From: Vogesella sp. LIG4
GTDB taxonomy: Bacteria > Pseudomonadota > Gammaproteobacteria > Burkholderiales > Chromobacteriaceae
DNA: 64,000 bases
NCBI RefSeq assembly: GCF_900090205.1
Contig: NZ_LT607802.1
Coordinates: 3,863,157-3,927,156, forward strand
Direction: 5' to 3'
This document shows, one piece after another, positions 26,170 to 35,867 of this stretch; within the stretch, counting starts at the first letter, position 1; each line of letters opens with the position of its first letter. The notes below the pieces were generated by a model. It saw only the letters and a program-made list of their open reading frames with translations, searched no databases and was not told the origin of the DNA. The translations under genes were made by a program, and so were the position numbers.

Positions 26170-29100
26170 CTACGCAAACACGGCCAACAAATCCTTATTG
26201 GCAATCCGCTTGCCCGATGTCACCAGCACCTGCTGGATCACGCCATCGCGCTCCGCCTTGATCGCCACTTCCATCTTCATCGCCTCGATGGTCAGCAGCG
26301 TATCACCCTGCTGCACGCGCTGCCCTGCGGCCACCAGCACGGTGCTGACCATGCCCGGCATCGGCGCGCCCACGTGGTGCGGGTTGTCCTCTTCCGCCTT
26401 GGGCTGTGCGCTGGCGGCGGCGGCGCCGGCCTTGGCCACCTTGATCACCCGCGCCTGGCCGTTCAGTTCGAAGAACAGTTTGACGTGGCCATCGTCAGTG
26501 TCGGCGCGGCCCAGCAGCTGCACGATCAGCGTCTTGCCGCGCTCCAGTTCGATGCAGACTTCCTCGCCTTCCTTCAGGCCGTAGAAGAAGGCGCTGGTCG
26601 GCAGGATCGATACGTCGCCGAAACGGGCGCTGTGGGCGGCGAAGTCCTTGAACACCTTGGGGTACATCAGGTGCGAGGCCAGTTCCTGCTCGCTGCAGTC
26701 GCGGCCCAGGCTTGCGGCCAACCTTTGCTGCTCGGCCGCCAGGTCCACCGCCGGCAACAGCGCGCCGGCACGCTGGGTGAGCGCGGGTGCGCCTTTCAGC
26801 ACCTTGCGCTGCAAGGCCTCGGGGAAGCCGTGTGCCGGGTAGCCCAGCTCGCCCTTGAACAGCGATACCACCGAATCCGGGAAGTCGATCGCCCGTTGCG
26901 GGTCGGCCACCTGCGCCGGGGTGAGGTCGTTGGAGACCATGAACAGCGCCATGTCGCCCACCACCTTGGAGGTGGGGGTGACCTTGACGATGTCGCCGAA
27001 CAGCAGGTTGACCTGGGCATAGGCTTCGGCCACTTCCGGCCAGCGCGCTTCCAGCCCCATCGAGCGTGCCTGTTCGCGCAGGTTGGTGACCTGCCCGCCC
27101 GGCATTTCGTGGTGGTACACCGCGGCGGTGCCGGCGCGCATGTCGGCTTCGAACGGCGCGTAGCTGCGGCGCACCTGTTCCCAGTAGTCCGACAGCTGCT
27201 GCAGCCCTTGCGGGTCCAGCCCGCTGTCGCGCGGCCCGCCGGCCAGTGCGGCGACGATGGCGCCCATGTTCGGCTGTGAGGTCAGGCCGCTCATGGCGTC
27301 CAGCGCCGCGTCCACTGCGTCGACGCCGGCATCGATGGCGGCCAGCACGCTGGCGGCAGCAATGCCGGAGGTGTCGTGGGTGTGAAAGTGGATTGGCAGG
27401 CCGACTTCCTGCTTCAGCGCGCTGACCAGGGCCGAGACCGCGCGCGGCTTGCAGATGCCGGCCATGTCCTTGATGGCGATGATGTGGGCACCGGCCTGTT
27501 CCAGTTGCTTGGCCATGTCCACGTAGTAGCGCAGGTTGTAGCGCGGGCGGCTGCTGTCGAACAGGTCGCCGGTATAGCAGATGGCGGCTTCGCACAGCGC
27601 CCCGCTCTCGCGCACCGCGTCCATCGCCACGCGCATGTTCTCCACCCAGTTCAGCGAGTCGAACACGCGGAACAGGTCGACGCCGCCGGCGGCGGCCTGC
27701 TGGATGAACTGGCGTACCACGTTATCCGGGTAGTTGGTGTAGCCCACCGCGTTGGAGGCGCGCAGCAGCATCTGCAACAGCGTGCCGGGCACCGCTTCGC
27801 GCAATGCGGCCAACCTTTGCCACGGGTCTTCCTGCAGGAAGCGCATGGCCACGTCGAACGTCGCCCCGCCCCAGCATTCCAGCGACAGCAGCTGCGGCGC
27901 CAGCTTGGCGTAGTACGGCGCAATCGCCAGCATGTCGGTGCTGCGCATGCGGGTGGCAAACAGCGACTGGTGCGCGTCGCGCATGGTGGTGTCGGTGATC
28001 AGCACCTGCGGCTGCTCGCGCATCCACTGCGCGAAGCGCTCGGCGCCGAGTTCCTTCAAGCGGTCGCGGCTGCCTTTGACGGTGGGGGTCGGTGTCGTCA
28101 CCACCGGCAGTCGTGGCTGCGCCGGCAGCGGGCTGGGGCGCGTACGGCCGGCCATTTCCGGGTTGCCGTTGACGATCACCTCGCCCAGGAAGCTCAGCAG
28201 CTTGGTGGCGCGGTCGCGGCGGGCGGAGAAGCGGAACAGCTCCGGGCTGCTATCGATAAAGCGCGTGGTGCACTGCCCGGACACGAACAGCGGGTGGGTG
28301 ATGACGTTCTGCAGGAACGGCAGGTTGCTGGACACGCCGCGGATGCGGAATTCGCGCAGCGCGCGGTGCATGCGGGCATTGGCCTCGCTGGCGGTATGGC
28401 CCCATACCGTGACCTTGACCAGCAGCGAGTCGTAGAACGGGGTGATCACCGCGCCACCGTAGGCGGTGCCGCCATCCAGCCGCACGCCGAAACCGGCGGC
28501 GCTGCGGTAGGCGGTGAGGCGGCCATAGTCGGGGGTAAAGCCGTTCTCCGGGTCTTCGGTGGTGACGCGGCATTGCAGCGCGTGGCCGCTGAGGCGAATG
28601 TCAGACTGCGCCGGCACGAAGCTTTCCTCGCTGCCGATGCGCGCGCCTTCGGAAATGCGGATCTGCGCCTTGACGATGTCCACGCCGGTGACCGCCTCGG
28701 TGACGGTGTGCTCCACCTGGATGCGCGGGTTGACCTCGATGAAGTAGAACTGGCCGCTATCGGCATCCTGCAGGAATTCCACCGTGCCGGCGTGGGTGTA
28801 GTCCACCTGCCGCGCCAGCTTCAGCGCAGCCGCGCACAGCTCGCTGCGCTGCTGCTCACTCAGGTACGGCGCCGGTGCGCGCTCCACCACTTTCTGGTTG
28901 CGGCGCTGCACCGAGCAATCGCGCTCGAACAAATGCACCAGGTTGCCGTGCTGGTCGCCCAGCACCTGTACCTCGACGTGGTGCGCGCGGCGCACCAGCT
29001 TCTCCAGGTACACCTCGTCGTTGCCGAAGGCGGCCAGCGCCTCGCGCCGCGCCACGTCCATGGCGTCGGCCAGCTCGCCCTCGTGTTCCACCACGCGCAT

Positions 29101-29610
29101 GCCGCGCCCGCCGCCGCCCCAGCTGGCCTTCAGCATCAGCGGGTAGCCAACGTTGGCCGCAAGCTGCTTAGCTTCGGCGATGTCGTACGGCAGTGCGCCG
29201 GTCGCCGGGACCACCGGCACGCCGGCAGCCTGCGCCAGCTCGCGCGCCGCCACCTTGTTGCCCAGCTGGCGCATCACTTCCGGCCGGGGGCCGATGAAGG
29301 TGATGCCGGCGGCGGCACAGGCCTCGGCGAACTCCGGGTTCTCCGACAGGAAGCCGTAGCCGGGGTGAATGGCATCCACCCTGGCTTCCTTGGCGATGCG
29401 GATGATGTCGGGGATGTCGAGATAGGCGGCGATGGGTTTCTTGCCGGCACCCACCTGGTAGGCCTCGTCGGCCTTGGTGCGATGCAGGGCGAGCTTGTCC
29501 TCTTCGGCGTAGATGGCCACGGTGCGAATGTTCATTTCGCTGGCGGCGCGCATCACGCGGATGGCGATTTCGCTGCGGTTGGCGATCAGGATGCTGCGGA
29601 TAGGTTTCAT
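26170..29610 (-). CDS. pyc: Pyruvate carboxylase
   Basis: The 1146-residue product is a single-chain pyruvate carboxylase. It has a biotin carboxylase domain (residues 1-450; KASWGGGGRGMRVV ATP loop, EVNPRIQVEHTVTE), an HMGL-like carboxyltransferase (about 520-800; TTMRDAHQSLFATRMR, ECWGGATFDVAMRF, HFHTHDTSG), the PYC_OADA domain, and a biotinyl domain ending IEAMKMEVAIKAE. It converts pyruvate to oxaloacetate. The start at 29610 has only a weak GGGAC ribosome site. Placed between sox and the GbdR-like regulator, it could supply oxaloacetate when the cell grows on betaine through glycine, serine and pyruvate. Confidence 0.95.
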   Translation of the reverse strand: MKPIRSILIANRSEIAIRVMRAASEMNIRTVAIYAEEDKLALHRTKADEAYQVGAGKKPIAAYLDIPDIIRIAKEARVDAIHPGYGFLSENPEFAEACAAAGITFIGPRPEVMRQLGNKVAARELAQAAGVPVVPATGALPYDIAEAKQLAANVGYPLMLKASWGGGGRGMRVVEHEGELADAMDVARREALAAFGNDEVYLEKLVRRAHHVEVQVLGDQHGNLVHLFERDCSVQRRNQKVVERAPAPYLSEQQRSELCAAALKLARQVDYTHAGTVEFLQDADSGQFYFIEVNPRIQVEHTVTEAVTGVDIVKAQIRISEGARIGSEESFVPAQSDIRLSGHALQCRVTTEDPENGFTPDYGRLTAYRSAAGFGVRLDGGTAYGGAVITPFYDSLLVKVTVWGHTASEANARMHRALREFRIRGVSSNLPFLQNVITHPLFVSGQCTTRFIDSSPELFRFSARRDRATKLLSFLGEVIVNGNPEMAGRTRPSPLPAQPRLPVVTTPTPTVKGSRDRLKELGAERFAQWMREQPQVLITDTTMRDAHQSLFATRMRSTDMLAIAPYYAKLAPQLLSLECWGGATFDVAMRFLQEDPWQRLAALREAVPGTLLQMLLRASNAVGYTNYPDNVVRQFIQQAAAGGVDLFRVFDSLNWVENMRVAMDAVRESGALCEAAICYTGDLFDSSRPRYNLRYYVDMAKQLEQAGAHIIAIKDMAGICKPRAVSALVSALKQEVGLPIHFHTHDTSGIAAASVLAAIDAGVDAVDAALDAMSGLTSQPNMGAIVAALAGGPRDSGLDPQGLQQLSDYWEQVRRSYAPFEADMRAGTAAVYHHEMPGGQVTNLREQARSMGLEARWPEVAEAYAQVNLLFGDIVKVTPTSKVVGDMALFMVSNDLTPAQVADPQRAIDFPDSVVSLFKGELGYPAHGFPEALQRKVLKGAPALTQRAGALLPAVDLAAEQQRLAASLGRDCSEQELASHLMYPKVFKDFAAHSARFGDVSILPTSAFFYGLKEGEEVCIELERGKTLIVQLLGRADTDDGHVKLFFELNGQARVIKVAKAGAAAASAQPKAEEDNPHHVGAPMPGMVSTVLVAAGQRVQQGDTLLTIEAMKMEVAIKAERDGVIQQVLVTSGKRIANKDLLAVFA

Positions 29611-29912
29611 ATGGTCCCAATGCAAATGACTATTCTTGAATACAGAATTGCAATCGCCATCAGACATGAATGCCCAAACAGCCCAAGGAGTGCCTTCAGC
29701 AGGCTCCAAAGCCAATCAGCACATTACACAAGAAAAGGCAGCGTTCACCCCTGGCTTACAAGCGATGCCACTTCACAAGCAAATCGATTAAGCCATGGGC
29801 AAAAGTGGAAGACTTGACCACAAGCGACTTAAATCAGGCTGCTTTGCGCCACCCGCAACATACGCGGCGCCATGAAGCAGGCCCGGCCTCCAGCCAGCAT
29901 TCAGGGCACCCT
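29611..29912. other. Intergenic region between pyc and the GlxA-like regulator
   Basis: These 302 bases carry the pyc promoter region (AT-rich near 29611-29680) and the trailer of the regulator gene. I see no gene and no strong terminator. Confidence 0.35.
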
Positions 29913-30923
29913 TTACTCGCTGCAATGCACCGCCGAGGTCTTGCGCATTTGGGTGGGAGAAACGCCAAACTCCACCCGGAAGCGCCGGGAAAAATGCGAG
30001 GTATCCAGGAAGCCGCATTCCAGCGCAATCAGCGAGATGGCGCCACCGGTATTAAGCACCAGGTTCCTGGCATGATTGATTCTGAGTTTTATTGAAAACT
30101 CTGCCGGCGACAGGCCGATTTCCTTGACGAAAAGCCGCTCCAGATGCCGGGGGCTCAAATTGATTTTCTTGGCCAGATCTTCAATGGCAAGTGGCGTGCC
30201 TATGTTTCTTTCAATCAGCAACATGGCTTTTCTGACATGCGGATTCAGCACCTTGGCATTGAGAAACGGCTGCGGCTGCGGCATTTTCTCTGAGAAAGAC
30301 AGCTCCTCCAGCATGATTCTAAGCGCCCGCGAAGCCTCGTATTTACCGCAGTGCTTGCCGATCAGGTTTGCTGCCAGGTGCATGGCGCCTGCGGAGCCGG
30401 CACAGGTTATTCTGTCGCGGTCAATAATGAACAGGCTGTCCGAACTTGCCTGCAGCTCGGGAAACTCCACTTCAAACTGCTGGTGATGGAACCAGCTCAC
30501 ACAGGCGCGATGCGATTTCATCAGCCCGGCCCGCGCCAGAATGAAACTGCCGGTGCACACCCCGACCAGTGCCACGCCCTGCTCGGCCGCCTCTTTCAGA
30601 TAATTCACCAGCAGCGGCGATATTTTCTTGCCGGCATGCAAAAGCCCACCCACCACCACGATGTAATCGAACTGCGAGGGGTCAACCAGCCCCGAGGTTG
30701 GCCGCACTTCAATGCCACTACTCGACACGATGGACTGGCTATTAAAGCCAAGCACTTTCCACTTGCAGCGAATCTGACGACTGAAATCGCCATCATCGGC
30801 AGCCAGCCGCAGCACATCGATGAAATTGGAAAATGCGCTAAGAGTAAAATCAGGAGACAATATAAAACCCACAGTCAATGGCTCAACTGCCGATTTTTCA
30901 CTCGAATTAAAAATGGACCCCAT
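29913..30923 (-). CDS. GlxA family AraC-type regulator, GbdR-like
   Basis: The 336-residue product has a DJ-1/class I amidotransferase-like sensor (about residues 15-185; VGVCTGSFILARAGLMKSHRACVSWFHH, with the Cys in the nucleophile-elbow position) and a C-terminal AraC helix-turn-helix pair (about 225-325). GbdR, CdhR and ArgR of Pseudomonas share this layout and control betaine, carnitine and arginine catabolism. Its position beside gbcAB, sox and pyc and near proVWX favours a GbdR role. That is contextual, so no symbol is assigned. The ribosome site is weak. Confidence 0.8.
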   Translation of the reverse strand: MGSIFNSSEKSAVEPLTVGFILSPDFTLSAFSNFIDVLRLAADDGDFSRQIRCKWKVLGFNSQSIVSSSGIEVRPTSGLVDPSQFDYIVVVGGLLHAGKKISPLLVNYLKEAAEQGVALVGVCTGSFILARAGLMKSHRACVSWFHHQQFEVEFPELQASSDSLFIIDRDRITCAGSAGAMHLAANLIGKHCGKYEASRALRIMLEELSFSEKMPQPQPFLNAKVLNPHVRKAMLLIERNIGTPLAIEDLAKKINLSPRHLERLFVKEIGLSPAEFSIKLRINHARNLVLNTGGAISLIALECGFLDTSHFSRRFRVEFGVSPTQMRKTSAVHCSE

Positions 30924-31278
30924 GACACACCCTATAACGCAAGAACAGGAAAAACATCACGCACCACATCGTGGCAGCCATATGATGCATATCAATGCAA
31001 GAAGCACAACACCATTACAACATTAAAACAGCGCCACAACACAGTTAATACGGAGAATGGCAAATCGTGGGCCGGGTTATCAAACCCGATGATAACAATG
31101 CTTTCCGCGCCACCGGCCGCTACTGCCGGCCAGCGCAATGCGCGGCAACATCCGCCCGGCAACGATAGCCAGACGGCTCCCAGGCGCAGGCACGGCTGGC
31201 ACCGCCAGCGCGGCCACTATACCGTGCTCCGGGTGTGGGCTACAGCAGTGCTAAAGCCGAGCCCGACATCCCTACCAT

Positions 31279-31353
31279 GCCTGACTGCAGCGTAGCAAGA
31301 CTGCGCCTTGGCCCCAGCAACATTTACTGCAGCCTTTCACCTACTTTTGGTAA
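31279..31353. repeat. 75-bp dispersed repeat, copy 1
   Basis: It aligns without gaps to 44639-44713, with about 64 of the first 74 columns identical by eye; most differences are C/T transitions. Both copies end in CTACTTTTGGTAAT followed by a GCATTAC or GTAATGC element. It lies about 355-430 bases upstream of the GbdR-like start. Confidence 0.7.
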
Positions 31354-31391
31354 TACCTCGTAATGCATTCACCCGGGCCCTGCAGGCCGCC

Positions 31392-31431
31392 AAAAAATAC
31401 GGGCCTGGCAACCATTGCGGCTACCAGACCC
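31392..31431 (-). terminator. Probable terminator of the chemoreceptor gene
   Basis: On the minus strand GGGTCTGG (31431-31424) pairs with CCAGGCCC (31408-31401, one G-T pair) around a 15-base loop, followed shortly by six T. It lies about 40 bases past the MCP stop. Confidence 0.6.
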
Positions 31432-31471
31432 TTCTTCTGTTTTTACGCCAACACCCTATTGCAGCATTACC

Positions 31472-33490
31472 TTACAGCTGGAATGCACAAATCTGCTGCT
31501 CCAGGGCCGCTGCCTGCTGCTGCAGTGATTGTGCCAGCTGGTTATTGACTTCGGCATGGCGGGTATTTTCTTCCGCCATGCGGGAAATCATCGCCACATT
31601 GGCCACCACCTGCTGGCTGGCCGTTTGCTGCTGATTCATGGCCTCGGAGATTTCTTCGGAAGCAATCTGGCTGGCAACGCTTTGCGAGCGGATGCTGGAC
31701 AGGGTAACGCTCGCGCTTTGTACGCTGCTGGAACTCTGCTCCATGCCATTACGCGCCACCGCCATGCCCTGGGAGGTACGCTCGGTATCGTCACAGATGG
31801 CATTCACCAGGCTACGGATCTCCGCCGTGGCGGTCGATGTGCGCTCCGCCAGCTTTCTGACTTCGGAAGCCACCACCGCAAAGCCGCGGCCGGCCTCCCC
31901 TGCACGCGCCGCTTCGATAGCCGCGTTCAAGGCCAGCAGATTGGTCTGGTCGGCAATTTCGCTGATCACCTGGACTATCCTGCCAATCTGGTTCGAACTG
32001 GTTTTCATGCTGTCGAATTCAATGCTCAGCTGGCCGATCTGCTCATACAGTTGCCGGATGGTGAATAGCGTATTCTGCATTTCCGCTTCACCGTCGCTGG
32101 ACATTCTGGCGGTGGCAATCACGTGGTCGGTGCTGAGTTTTGCCTGCCGGTTGGCATGCACGATGCTGGCGGTGACCTGCTGTACGGCGCAGGCCATGGC
32201 CGCGGTGGACTCGGCCTGGCGGCGTGAGGCACTGGAGACCTCCCCCGCATTGCCAGACAGCTTCTGCGTGGTAGCGGCCACATCCGCCACCATCTGCCTG
32301 ATCTGGCGCACCAGCGTGGAAAGCGACTCCGCCATGTGGTTGAAGCTGTTGGCGATTTCCGCCAGTTCGTCGTTGCTGTCCATTTCCACACGGGTGGACA
32401 GCAGGCCGCTGGCCAACTGGTGGGCCTCGTTGTTCAGCTTGATGACTGCCCGCCGAATGGAAAACATGGTACCCATGAACAGATAGCCGCCGGCCAGCAC
32501 CAGGAACACGGCACTGCCGACTGTGCCAAGGCGCAGCAGGCGCACATGGTGGATGCGGCTTGCCACCCGCTGCCTGAATTCCGCCAGTACCGTGTGGCTG
32601 AAGCCGCGCAATGCCGCAATGCTCTGATCAAGCCGCTGCAAATGCTCTGCCGGCTCGGACAACACCAGCACGGCCTCGACGTAATTCTTGCCCAGATAGC
32701 TGGCGGTATCCTTCAGCACCGCCGCCGCAGCCTGGCTTTGCTGCGCCAGTTGCTGGTAGCCAGGGTCCTGCGCATCGATACCGTACTTGATCTTGCTGAT
32801 ACTCTGCGCGCCGGCCTGCACCAGCAGGGCCGAGTAAGCGCCAAGGCGGGAACGCTCATACTGTTCAATGGCATGCCGCCCGGCAATCAGCGCGCCTTCC
32901 CCACGCGCACTGCCTGCGCTTTCACTGGCCGGCAGCAAGGCATTGAAAAATATGTCCTGCAGGTTGCGGGTATCGTTATCCGGGTCCAGCGCCATGCCGG
33001 AGCGAACGGCAAGGGTATGCAGCCAGTCCAGCTCCTGCATGACCAGATTGGCGTCTTGCGAAAAACTGTCATTGCTCGCCAGCTGCTGTTTGCGCGCCAG
33101 GCGGCTATCGATTGCCGCCTTCAACTTTACCCAGCCAGGCTGCATGCCCAGCGGGTCTGCGGCCAACTCGTCATCGACCTGTTTTACGGCAGCACGCAAG
33201 CCGGCTGCCGCCTGTTGCTGGCGCGCTGCCAACTCCTTGTTTCCAGCCAGTACCAAGGCGCTGATATCCCGGTATTTCTGCGTGGCATCCAGCAGCTCGA
33301 ACCCCGTGGCCGCCAGTGTGCTGCCGGCAAGTTCCGCCTCGCTGTAATCGATCTGATTATGGTAGGTGCGATCAAGCATGAACAGCATGTAGATGGTAGG
33401 CAGTATCAGCACCACCGCAATCAGCAGAAACTTGGCGGAAAGTTTCAGGCGGCTCATCAAGGATATTACCGGCAGGAAAAACACATACAT
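31472..33490 (-). CDS. Methyl-accepting chemotaxis protein
   Basis: The 672-residue product has a membrane anchor (about residues 17-38), a long helical periplasmic sensor (about 40-300), a second membrane segment (about 325-348; [17 protein letters not shown]), a HAMP domain, and a signalling domain with the conserved hairpin tip [22 protein letters not shown] and [18 protein letters not shown]. The sensor is not a recognised Cache domain but a helical bundle type. An internal Met at 33457 could be the start; neither start has a good ribosome site. Its place beside betaine genes makes quaternary amines candidate attractants. Confidence 0.9.
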   Translation of the reverse strand: MYVFFLPVISLMSRLKLSAKFLLIAVVLILPTIYMLFMLDRTYHNQIDYSEAELAGSTLAATGFELLDATQKYRDISALVLAGNKELAARQQQAAAGLRAAVKQVDDELAADPLGMQPGWVKLKAAIDSRLARKQQLASNDSFSQDANLVMQELDWLHTLAVRSGMALDPDNDTRNLQDIFFNALLPASESAGSARGEGALIAGRHAIEQYERSRLGAYSALLVQAGAQSISKIKYGIDAQDPGYQQLAQQSQAAAAVLKDTASYLGKNYVEAVLVLSEPAEHLQRLDQSIAALRGFSHTVLAEFRQRVASRIHHVRLLRLGTVGSAVFLVLAGGYLFMGTMFSIRRAVIKLNNEAHQLASGLLSTRVEMDSNDELAEIANSFNHMAESLSTLVRQIRQMVADVAATTQKLSGNAGEVSSASRRQAESTAAMACAVQQVTASIVHANRQAKLSTDHVIATARMSSDGEAEMQNTLFTIRQLYEQIGQLSIEFDSMKTSSNQIGRIVQVISEIADQTNLLALNAAIEAARAGEAGRGFAVVASEVRKLAERTSTATAEIRSLVNAICDDTERTSQGMAVARNGMEQSSSSVQSASVTLSSIRSQSVASQIASEEISEAMNQQQTASQQVVANVAMISRMAEENTRHAEVNNQLAQSLQQQAAALEQQICAFQL

Positions 33491-33636
33491 GGCGCGAATA
33501 CTCTACTTGTGGGCAGAAGAAAAACGACCCGATGGATCGTTCACGTATTGAACATCGTATGGTGTCAGCGGTGCAGCAAAAGCCTGACTGCCTGCTTCAT
33601 CACTGCGGTAAATGGGCCCGCAGGCAGTAATGCCAT

Positions 33637-34608
33637 TCAATCAGGATCAAATCCCTGGAGGCCGGGAAAATCCGTGCGCAACAGATTGATCAGGTCTTCC
33701 ATTACCGGCGTGATGGTTCTGCCGGCAGGCACCACGATGTAATATGCGTCGCTCGCCTTGAACGCTGCCGTGCCCAGCCGCACAAGTTCGCCAGAGGCCA
33801 GCAGATCGCTGACCAGCCGCCCCCAGCCCAGCGCCACGCCTTGCCCGGATCTGGCCACCTGGATGGCATCGGTGTACAGGCTGCAGCGAAAGGAGAAGTT
33901 CAGGTGCGGCTGACGCAAGCCAAGCCGGTGAAACCACTCGCTCCAGCCCATCCAGCCTTCCGATGTCGAATCAGACTCGATAAGCGGCATTGCGGCCAAT
34001 GCGTCGAGTGTTGGCGGCCCGCCTGTTGCAGCCAGCCAGGCCGGGGAGCAGACGGGGAACACTTCTTCGTCAAACAATGGAAATGCCGTACCGTCCTGCC
34101 ATTTGCCATTGCCGAACCTGACCGCCACATCGATTTCCTTGTGCAGCAGATCGGCAGTGAACATCTGCGTTATCAGCCGCAGCGTTACGCTTGGCAGCAG
34201 CAGCTTCAATGCCGGAACCCTGGGCAATACCCGAAACTGCGAAAACGCCGCAGTCGCCGCCAGCACCAGTTCCTGCTGCTGGTTGCCGCTGGCAATGCGG
34301 TCAAATGCTGCGGCTATTTTCTGCATGGATTCGGAAACAGTGGCGTATAGCGCCTCGCCTTCCGGGGTGAGTTTTATCGCGCGGTGCAGCCGCTGAAACA
34401 GCTTCACGCCCAGCGTTTCCTCCAGCAGTTTTATCTGCCTGCTGGCAGCGGCCTGGGTAACACCCAGCTCATGCGCCGCGAGCGTAAAGCTGCTTAGCCG
34501 CGCCACCGCCTCGAATTCAACCAGGGCCGTCATCGAAGGTATCAGCCTGCGGTAGCCTTTTATCTCTGCCCCGCCTGTTTTCATATGCGGCCAACCATTC
34601 CTGTTCAT
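33637..34608 (-). CDS. LysR-type regulator, GcvA-like
   Basis: The 323-residue product has the GcvA-type start IPSMTALVEFEAVARLSSFTLAAHELGVTQAAASRQIKLLEE and a C-terminal effector domain with AVRFGNGKW. GcvA-like regulators often respond to glycine or purines; here glycine-forming pathways are nearby, but the ligand is not known. The start is uncertain: Met at 34608 or at 34584, just after an uptake-like 10-mer. It lies 24 bases downstream of another LysR gene on the same strand. Confidence 0.85.
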   Translation of the reverse strand: MNRNGWPHMKTGGAEIKGYRRLIPSMTALVEFEAVARLSSFTLAAHELGVTQAAASRQIKLLEETLGVKLFQRLHRAIKLTPEGEALYATVSESMQKIAAAFDRIASGNQQQELVLAATAAFSQFRVLPRVPALKLLLPSVTLRLITQMFTADLLHKEIDVAVRFGNGKWQDGTAFPLFDEEVFPVCSPAWLAATGGPPTLDALAAMPLIESDSTSEGWMGWSEWFHRLGLRQPHLNFSFRCSLYTDAIQVARSGQGVALGWGRLVSDLLASGELVRLGTAAFKASDAYYIVVPAGRTITPVMEDLINLLRTDFPGLQGFDPD

Positions 34609-34632
34609 TCACCCAAATCGATAGCAGCCATT

Positions 34633-35634
34633 CTATTTTGCGGGCTGTTTTTCAGGCTCATTCCACTCGAACATCATTGCTTCCACTTCTTCGTCCAGCC
34701 ATTCACGGAACTGCGCATAGCCGGACCTGAGCTTGGCATTCTTGTGCGCAATCAGATAATGGTGACGATCGTGGAAAATCAGCGCCTCCTGCACCGGGCG
34801 CATGAGCAAGCCTTGTTTTACTTGCCGATGAACCAGGTGATGCCAGCCAAGCAGGGTGCCTTCGCCCGCCTCGGCCTGCGATACCAGCAGCCGGTAATCA
34901 TTGCTTTCCAGGTAATCGTCTTCGGTAACGCGATCCGTTTCGTCACCTTTCTGGAACCAGTTGCGCCAGACGCGCCAATCAACATGCTCGCAAACCTGGT
35001 CCCTGCCTACCTGGGACAGGTGTAATGTCGGGCGCGCCAATAGATCGAGCGGTTTTAGTTTTTTGTGCTGGAAATTGGCATCAAAGAAAGACTGGCTGCA
35101 CACCGGGTAGACAACATCATGGAATAACGGCGTCACTTCATACTCGGCTTCACGCGGCGGATTTTTTGAAATGATGATATCCGGCTCCATGAGATCATCA
35201 AGATCCATGAAATATTCCGTCACGATTACATGCAGTTTTACATTCGGGAACCTTTTCCTGAATGCCGGCAGCCTGCTGGATAACCATAACGCAGAAAAAG
35301 TATGTGTCACACATATGGTCAAGGCATGCTTGTCGGAGCGCCGTACCGTTTCAGCGGCTTCGGCGATATTCATTATCGACAGATACGATGCGTTATAAAG
35401 GATGCGCCCGGCATCGGTAAGCGCAATATGTCGCCCGGCGCGCTCGAACAGCGCCACATCAAGCGAATCTTCCAGTTCCTTGATTTGCCGGCTGATGGCA
35501 GCCTGGGTTACGCACAACACTTCAGCAGCCTGGGTAAAACTCTCATAACGGGCAGCGGTAACAAAACATCGCAACGCTCGCAACGATGGCATCTGGGCCA
35601 GCAGCCTGTCGGTAAATAATTGTTTTTTCTGCAT
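34633..35634 (-). CDS. LysR-type regulator
   Basis: The 333-residue product has the LysR helix-turn-helix (SLRALRCFVTAARYESFTQAAEVLCVTQAAISRQIKELED) and a diverged effector domain. Its ATG at 35634 follows GGAAGGGTGG. It is transcribed toward the second LysR gene and away from the aldehyde dehydrogenase operon, so both LysR genes may be co-transcribed. One of the pair probably controls the operon ending at 35868. Confidence 0.85.
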   Translation of the reverse strand: MQKKQLFTDRLLAQMPSLRALRCFVTAARYESFTQAAEVLCVTQAAISRQIKELEDSLDVALFERAGRHIALTDAGRILYNASYLSIMNIAEAAETVRRSDKHALTICVTHTFSALWLSSRLPAFRKRFPNVKLHVIVTEYFMDLDDLMEPDIIISKNPPREAEYEVTPLFHDVVYPVCSQSFFDANFQHKKLKPLDLLARPTLHLSQVGRDQVCEHVDWRVWRNWFQKGDETDRVTEDDYLESNDYRLLVSQAEAGEGTLLGWHHLVHRQVKQGLLMRPVQEALIFHDRHHYLIAHKNAKLRSGYAQFREWLDEEVEAMMFEWNEPEKQPAK

Positions 35635-35820
35635 GGTTACCACCCTTCCAACTGACTATTCCGAGTTGTCTAAAGCAACAGTATTTATCAATTTTACAAT
35701 ACCGCTTGTAACAATGCCTGAAAATTGCCGTGCGCTATCCCGTACGCCTATCGCTACCCTTCAGCATTCCATACCATTTTTCAAAAACACCCCAACAACA
35801 AATACAACAGCAAGATCATT

Positions 35821-35848
35821 AATGCCCGGCCATGATAGGCCGGGCATT
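35821..35848 (-). terminator. Probable terminator of the glyA/lyase/oxidase/ALDH operon
   Basis: A perfect 11-bp stem (AATGCCCGGCC / GGCCGGGCATT, 35821-35831 with 35838-35848) with a 6-base loop lies 20 bases past the aldehyde dehydrogenase stop. The following T-tract is poor. Confidence 0.6.
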
Positions 35849-35867
35849 ACGCTAATCAGCAGCAGTT

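Larger units (their letters stand above)
30924..31471. promoter_or_regulatory. Upstream region of the GbdR-like gene with 75-bp dispersed repeat
   Basis: This 548-base gap between two minus-strand genes contains the MCP terminator (31392-31431), a 75-bp segment nearly identical to one upstream of proV (31279-31353), and AT-rich sequence near 30960-31060 likely to include the regulator promoter. No gene is evident. Confidence 0.45.

Noticed and set aside
27376..29817. Long plus-strand open frame opposite pyc
   Set aside because: Antisense shadow of pyruvate carboxylase; no ribosome site or motif.
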